DNA of 64,000 nt from CBFIGX01 sp965662265 (GTDB lineage Bacteria; Bacteroidota; Bacteroidia; Flavobacteriales; UBA7430): positions 1-64,000 of the forward strand of contig CBFIGX010000003.1 of NCBI GenBank assembly GCA_965662265.1, written 5' to 3'. This document shows, one piece after another, positions 61,144-64,000 of the stretch (positions are counted from its first letter, which is position 1; every line of letters starts with the position of its first letter). Below the pieces are notes generated by a model. The model made no database searches. It was not told the origin of the DNA and was given only the letters and a program-made list of their open reading frames with translations. A program made the position numbers and the translations under genes.

Positions 61144-62307
61144 TTATTTTGACAAGATGATGCTAACGGCGTTACCACCAAATCCTGTAGCATTAACCAT
61201 CACAGTTTTGATAGGTCTTTCTTTGTTTATTTGAATACTTTGGTAAGGAAAATGTATTTGCTTATTATGATGTAGCATAAGAATAGCTAGTTCAATGCTT
61301 AGGGCACCCGAGGCGCCAAAAGTGTGTCCTGACAAATGTTTTGTAGAGATTAAGTTGGGACACTCTGCTTTAAAGAGTTTATGAATAGCTTTGAGCTCAC
61401 TATTGTCACCTTTTAAAGTTCCTGGGGCATGCATAACTATACTATCAACCGCTTCGATGCCAGCTTTTTTTAAAGCCTGCTTCATAGAGTTATATAAACA
61501 GTCAGCTTCAGCCGATAAGGATACATTGTGTTCGATTAGTTCAGTTGAATAACCAAGCCCTTCAATGCGAGCTAATCGATTTTGATTTTGATCTTTTTCA
61601 AGGCAAAAAATGCCGGCACCTTCACCTAGGACTAAAGAGCTTTTATTTTTATTTTTCAACAATGGTTGACATGGGAAATTGCCTACTTCTTCAGAATATA
61701 TTCGTAAGCCCTTCATTTGTGCAATAGTAAAGTCACTTAACGGAGCTTCAGCCCCTCCAGCGATAAATTTTTGACTCATTCCCGATTGAATCCAGGCGAT
61801 GGCATTAAGGATTGCATGAAGTGCTGTACTACATGTAATAGAATGAGAAAAGCTGGCACCTTTAATCCCTAAATCATATGCTAACCAAGATGATAGATTT
61901 CCTAATGTGGTCGTAGGAGACACCATTGGGCTTATTCTCTTTTGCTTATTGTCCATAAAGTTTTTATGGTACTTCTCGAATAGTTGTGTGGCTCCTCTTG
62001 ATGAGCCGATATTTACACAAGCGTCTTTAATAGTTGTCCACCCTGCATTATTAACCGCTTGCCTTCCTGCAAGTATTGATAATAAAACACTTTTATCTAG
62101 TCTTCTATAGTGTGGATTTTCTTTCCTTAATTTATCTAATTGTTGTTTTTCTTTACTGAATAGTTTCCCCACATAAGTATCACAATCGCTAAAGCAACAA
62201 GTACTTATTCGAGGTTGCATAGAAAGGTAATTTCCCCAAACCTCTTCTGTACTACTTCCTAGTGCAGAAATACTTCCCATCCCACTAATTATTACCTTAT
62301 CTGCCAT
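61144..62307 (-). CDS. Beta-ketoacyl synthase with variant active site
   Basis: 387 residues, thiolase fold. Nucleophile C159 in SITCSTALHAI; H328 in SGHTFGASGAL. The place of the first catalytic His (normally AHGTGT) reads MHAPGTLKGD, with H293 two residues earlier and P295 at the usual His position. It should condense acyl groups in fatty-acid-like synthesis. Its position before bioB suggests a role in a pimeloyl-type precursor, but it could equally serve another acyl chain; this is inference. A -7 box ends 4 nt before its start. Confidence 0.85.
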   Translation of the reverse strand: MADKVIISGMGSISALGSSTEEVWGNYLSMQPRISTCCFSDCDTYVGKLFSKEKQQLDKLRKENPHYRRLDKSVLLSILAGRQAVNNAGWTTIKDACVNIGSSRGATQLFEKYHKNFMDNKQKRISPMVSPTTTLGNLSSWLAYDLGIKGASFSHSITCSTALHAILNAIAWIQSGMSQKFIAGGAEAPLSDFTIAQMKGLRIYSEEVGNFPCQPLLKNKNKSSLVLGEGAGIFCLEKDQNQNRLARIEGLGYSTELIEHNVSLSAEADCLYNSMKQALKKAGIEAVDSIVMHAPGTLKGDNSELKAIHKLFKAECPNLISTKHLSGHTFGASGALSIELAILMLHHNKQIHFPYQSIQINKERPIKTVMVNATGFGGNAVSIILSK

Positions 62308-62311
62308 ACGT

Positions 62312-62319
62312 CAAATATA
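62312..62319 (-). promoter_or_regulatory. Predicted -7 box 4 nt before ketoacyl synthase start
   Basis: TATATTTG on the minus strand, then ACGT, then ATG 62307: a leaderless or nearly leaderless start for the KAS-bioB-OMP operon. Confidence 0.6.
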
Positions 62320-62351
62320 ATAGAAATGTGAGCACTATAACATTACAAAAA

Positions 62352-63590
62352 TCAGTTTTTCTTGTGCCAAAGAATTGTTTTTATAGTTTTTTTTGAGTTG
62401 ATGAATTGCACATAGTATAAGTCATCTTTAAGGAAGCTAAAGTCAACTGAGGTCTCACCATTTAATTTAATTACGTCAACTAATTTACTGTCAGTAGAGT
62501 ATATGTTTATTTGATCGACCATTTTATTTTCCTTCCAGTTTATAAAGCCTGACGATGGATTAGGAAATGATTTGAAATCTGAACTTTTGTCATTTATTAG
62601 AAGGTTTTGAATTTGAATTATATACTCATCCGTGTAACAGCCATCACTTGCTATCAAATTGATCTCATAGTCGCCTGTATATCCATTAAGATTAACAATG
62701 AGTGTGTCGTTAAAGTCGAGAATGTTTTGAGTGATTCCCAGCCAATTAGTTTCAGTGAAATTTAATGACTCATTATAGAATATGATGCTGTCACTCATTA
62801 TTTCATAGCTTGCAATAGCTTCTACCTCGGTAAGGAATGATGTTACAGTATTAGTGGTTACTTCGTTTGCATATTTATTCAAACTATCTGCTGTGTAACT
62901 GTCAATTAAGTTGGTATAGTAAACTTCTTGAGCAAGGTCTTCATATAGTATATTGTAAATAACCGACGCAGCAAGATAGGAGCCTTCATAGCTAGGGTGA
63001 GACCCATCTGTGGCGTAAAGGTTTATGCTCGGTAAGTTGGCTCTAATATTTGCCCACGCGTTTCCAACTGGAGCAATTAATGCCTCATTTGTCTGAGCCA
63101 TTTCGGTATAACTCTCAATTAGTCTGTTTTGCATTCCCTCGTAAGTACATAATGGGGCATAAAATTCACAATTTCCCTGATCTCCATTTTCTCTTCCCCA
63201 AGTCGTAAAAAAAACGGGTTTAGTACAGGAATAATTTTCACGAATGATTTCACATAATTCCATAGCATATGGATAAACATCAGTAGCAACTTGATTTGGA
63301 GGAAATGAAGGCATTTGACTTTGCTCTTGAAGAATAACATAATCCCAATTTTCTGAATTTATAAGATTCGTTAGAGTTGAATTTGCTACATGTTGCATTA
63401 AAGTAGAGCCTCCGGGTGTGTGTGTTTGAAATACAAGAGTGTTGCCATTAGTCTCTGCAATAGATTGAATAATTGAACCTAGGTTGTTGTATGCCGTATA
63501 GCTGTTGCCAATGAAAAGTGCTTTTACATCCGTTTGAGCTGATACTATACTACAATGAATACAAAAAAGTAGAACTATTTTTTTGATCAT
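62352..63590 (-). CDS. Secreted SGNH-type hydrolase-like protein, T9SS cargo
   Basis: 412 residues. Signal peptide ends near SIVSAQ. KALFIGNSYTAYNN holds the likely nucleophile Ser of an SGNH hydrolase; DYVILQEQSQMPS and ATDGSHPSYEGSYLAA (DxxH) fit the rest. A beta domain and a Por secretion tail (FKSFPNPSSGFINW to the end) follow. It may be an esterase at the cell surface; the substrate is unknown. It lies 6 nt behind uppP. Confidence 0.85.
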   Translation of the reverse strand: MIKKIVLLFCIHCSIVSAQTDVKALFIGNSYTAYNNLGSIIQSIAETNGNTLVFQTHTPGGSTLMQHVANSTLTNLINSENWDYVILQEQSQMPSFPPNQVATDVYPYAMELCEIIRENYSCTKPVFFTTWGRENGDQGNCEFYAPLCTYEGMQNRLIESYTEMAQTNEALIAPVGNAWANIRANLPSINLYATDGSHPSYEGSYLAASVIYNILYEDLAQEVYYTNLIDSYTADSLNKYANEVTTNTVTSFLTEVEAIASYEIMSDSIIFYNESLNFTETNWLGITQNILDFNDTLIVNLNGYTGDYEINLIASDGCYTDEYIIQIQNLLINDKSSDFKSFPNPSSGFINWKENKMVDQINIYSTDSKLVDVIKLNGETSVDFSFLKDDLYYVQFINSKKTIKTILWHKKN

Positions 63591-63596
63591 TTTAAT

Positions 63597-64000
63597 TTAA
63601 ATAAAGTTAGATATAATAGCTATTATCCCTACGCAGAAACAGTAGTAGGCAAAGTATTTAAGCTGGCTTTTTTTTACGAGTTTAATCATCCAGGTGCAAG
63701 CTACGAGCCCTGTAATAAAGGCCGCTATAAACCCTGCAATAATTGGAGTAATTAACGCCGTCTCTAAAACAACTTCACCAGAGATGATGTCTTTAGTCAT
63801 TTTACCAAGTATAAGAGGAACTACCATTAAGAAAGAAAATCGTGCAGCACGCTCTCTATCAATACCTAATAATACTGATGTAGAAATCGTAGCACCTGAT
63901 CTTGATATGCCAGGAAGTATTGCTATTGCTTGGGCCATACCAATAACAAATGCATTTTTGTTACTTATACCCTTCTCGGTATTTTTTGCCTGATCTGCAA
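63597..64000 (-). CDS. uppP: Undecaprenyl-diphosphatase UppP (partial)
   Basis: The C-terminal 133 residues; the start lies beyond the window. ILPGISRSGATISTSVLLGIDRE is the active-site signature, and residues up to GLVACTWMIKLVKK are membrane helices. It recycles undecaprenyl phosphate for the cell wall, as the partner of UppS at 39784. The internal ATG at 63938 is not the start, since the frame is open and similar to the family up to 64000. Confidence 0.95.
   Translation of the reverse strand, partial: ADQAKNTEKGISNKNAFVIGMAQAIAILPGISRSGATISTSVLLGIDRERAARFSFLMVVPLILGKMTKDIISGEVVLETALITPIIAGFIAAFITGLVACTWMIKLVKKSQLKYFAYYCFCVGIIAIISNFI

Noticed and set aside
1..64000. Mobile element, phage, defence island or biosynthetic cluster
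   Set aside because: No transposase, integrase, phage structural, restriction, toxin-antitoxin or multi-enzyme assembly genes were recognised anywhere in the window.

Overview
The window is chromosomal DNA of a member of the Bacteroidota, most likely a marine flavobacterial-type organism (Flavobacteriales). The DNA is AT-rich. Promoters carry the Bacteroidota -7 box TAnnTTTG rather than a sigma70 -10 box. Several secreted proteins end in type IX secretion system (T9SS) sorting tails. The gliding genes gldH and gldA are present, as is the conserved block CBS/nadK/DUF6089/uppS/bamA/ompH/ompH/murI. I see no transposase, integrase, phage or CRISPR genes; the content is mostly housekeeping and cell-envelope genes.

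Layout. 1-7.5 kb: the end of a secreted protein, tRNA-Asn(GUU), two modular secreted proteins (1548-4271, 4361-6256), and a convergent pair made of an OmpR-type response regulator and a degenerate receiver. 7.7-18 kb: an M1-type peptidase with a DUF6702-like partner, a secreted sugar dehydrogenase, msrB, an epimerase-like protein, an SDR and an M43 metalloprotease. 18-24 kb: rnr, pheS, small genes, cvpA, a decayed secreted-protein gene (22552-22915) and pgk. 24.2-30.8 kb: one tightly packed operon holB-ricT-gldH-pbp1A-scoA-scoB. 30.8-36.2 kb: comF, exoA, a second M43 protease, an OmpA lipoprotein and murI. 36.2-44.5 kb: the outer-membrane biogenesis operon (DUF6089-uppS-bamA-ompH-ompH), nadK/CBS and divergent pdxJ-hydrolase. 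44.5-54.8 kb: DUF819 transporter, trpS, plsC-gatC, tadA, a pseudouridine synthase, an OMP, a histidine kinase, hemW, DUF554 and rlmG. 54.8-64 kb: metK, gldA, rsgA-dtd-mazG, a ketoacyl synthase-bioB-OMP operon, an SGNH-type T9SS protein and the end of uppP.

How the genes work together. Envelope building dominates: BamA with two Skp-like chaperones folds outer-membrane proteins; UppS and UppP make and recycle undecaprenyl phosphate; MurI and PBP1A build peptidoglycan. T9SS cargo (two M43 proteases, the modular proteins and the SGNH-type protein) is the exported output.

The most notable non-coding signals are a SAM-II-like riboswitch that starts at the predicted metK transcription start; a promoter and an orphan terminator bracketing about 170 nt without a credible gene between gldA and rsgA; a recurring TAnnTTTG box placed 4-5 nt before the start codon at five genes, which implies leaderless mRNAs; a repeated tRNA-3'-end/hairpin cassette; and a perfect 14-bp hairpin inside rlmG. 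No clearly new multi-gene system was found. The best novelty candidates are these RNA-level features and two recurrent extracellular modules shared by the secreted proteins.
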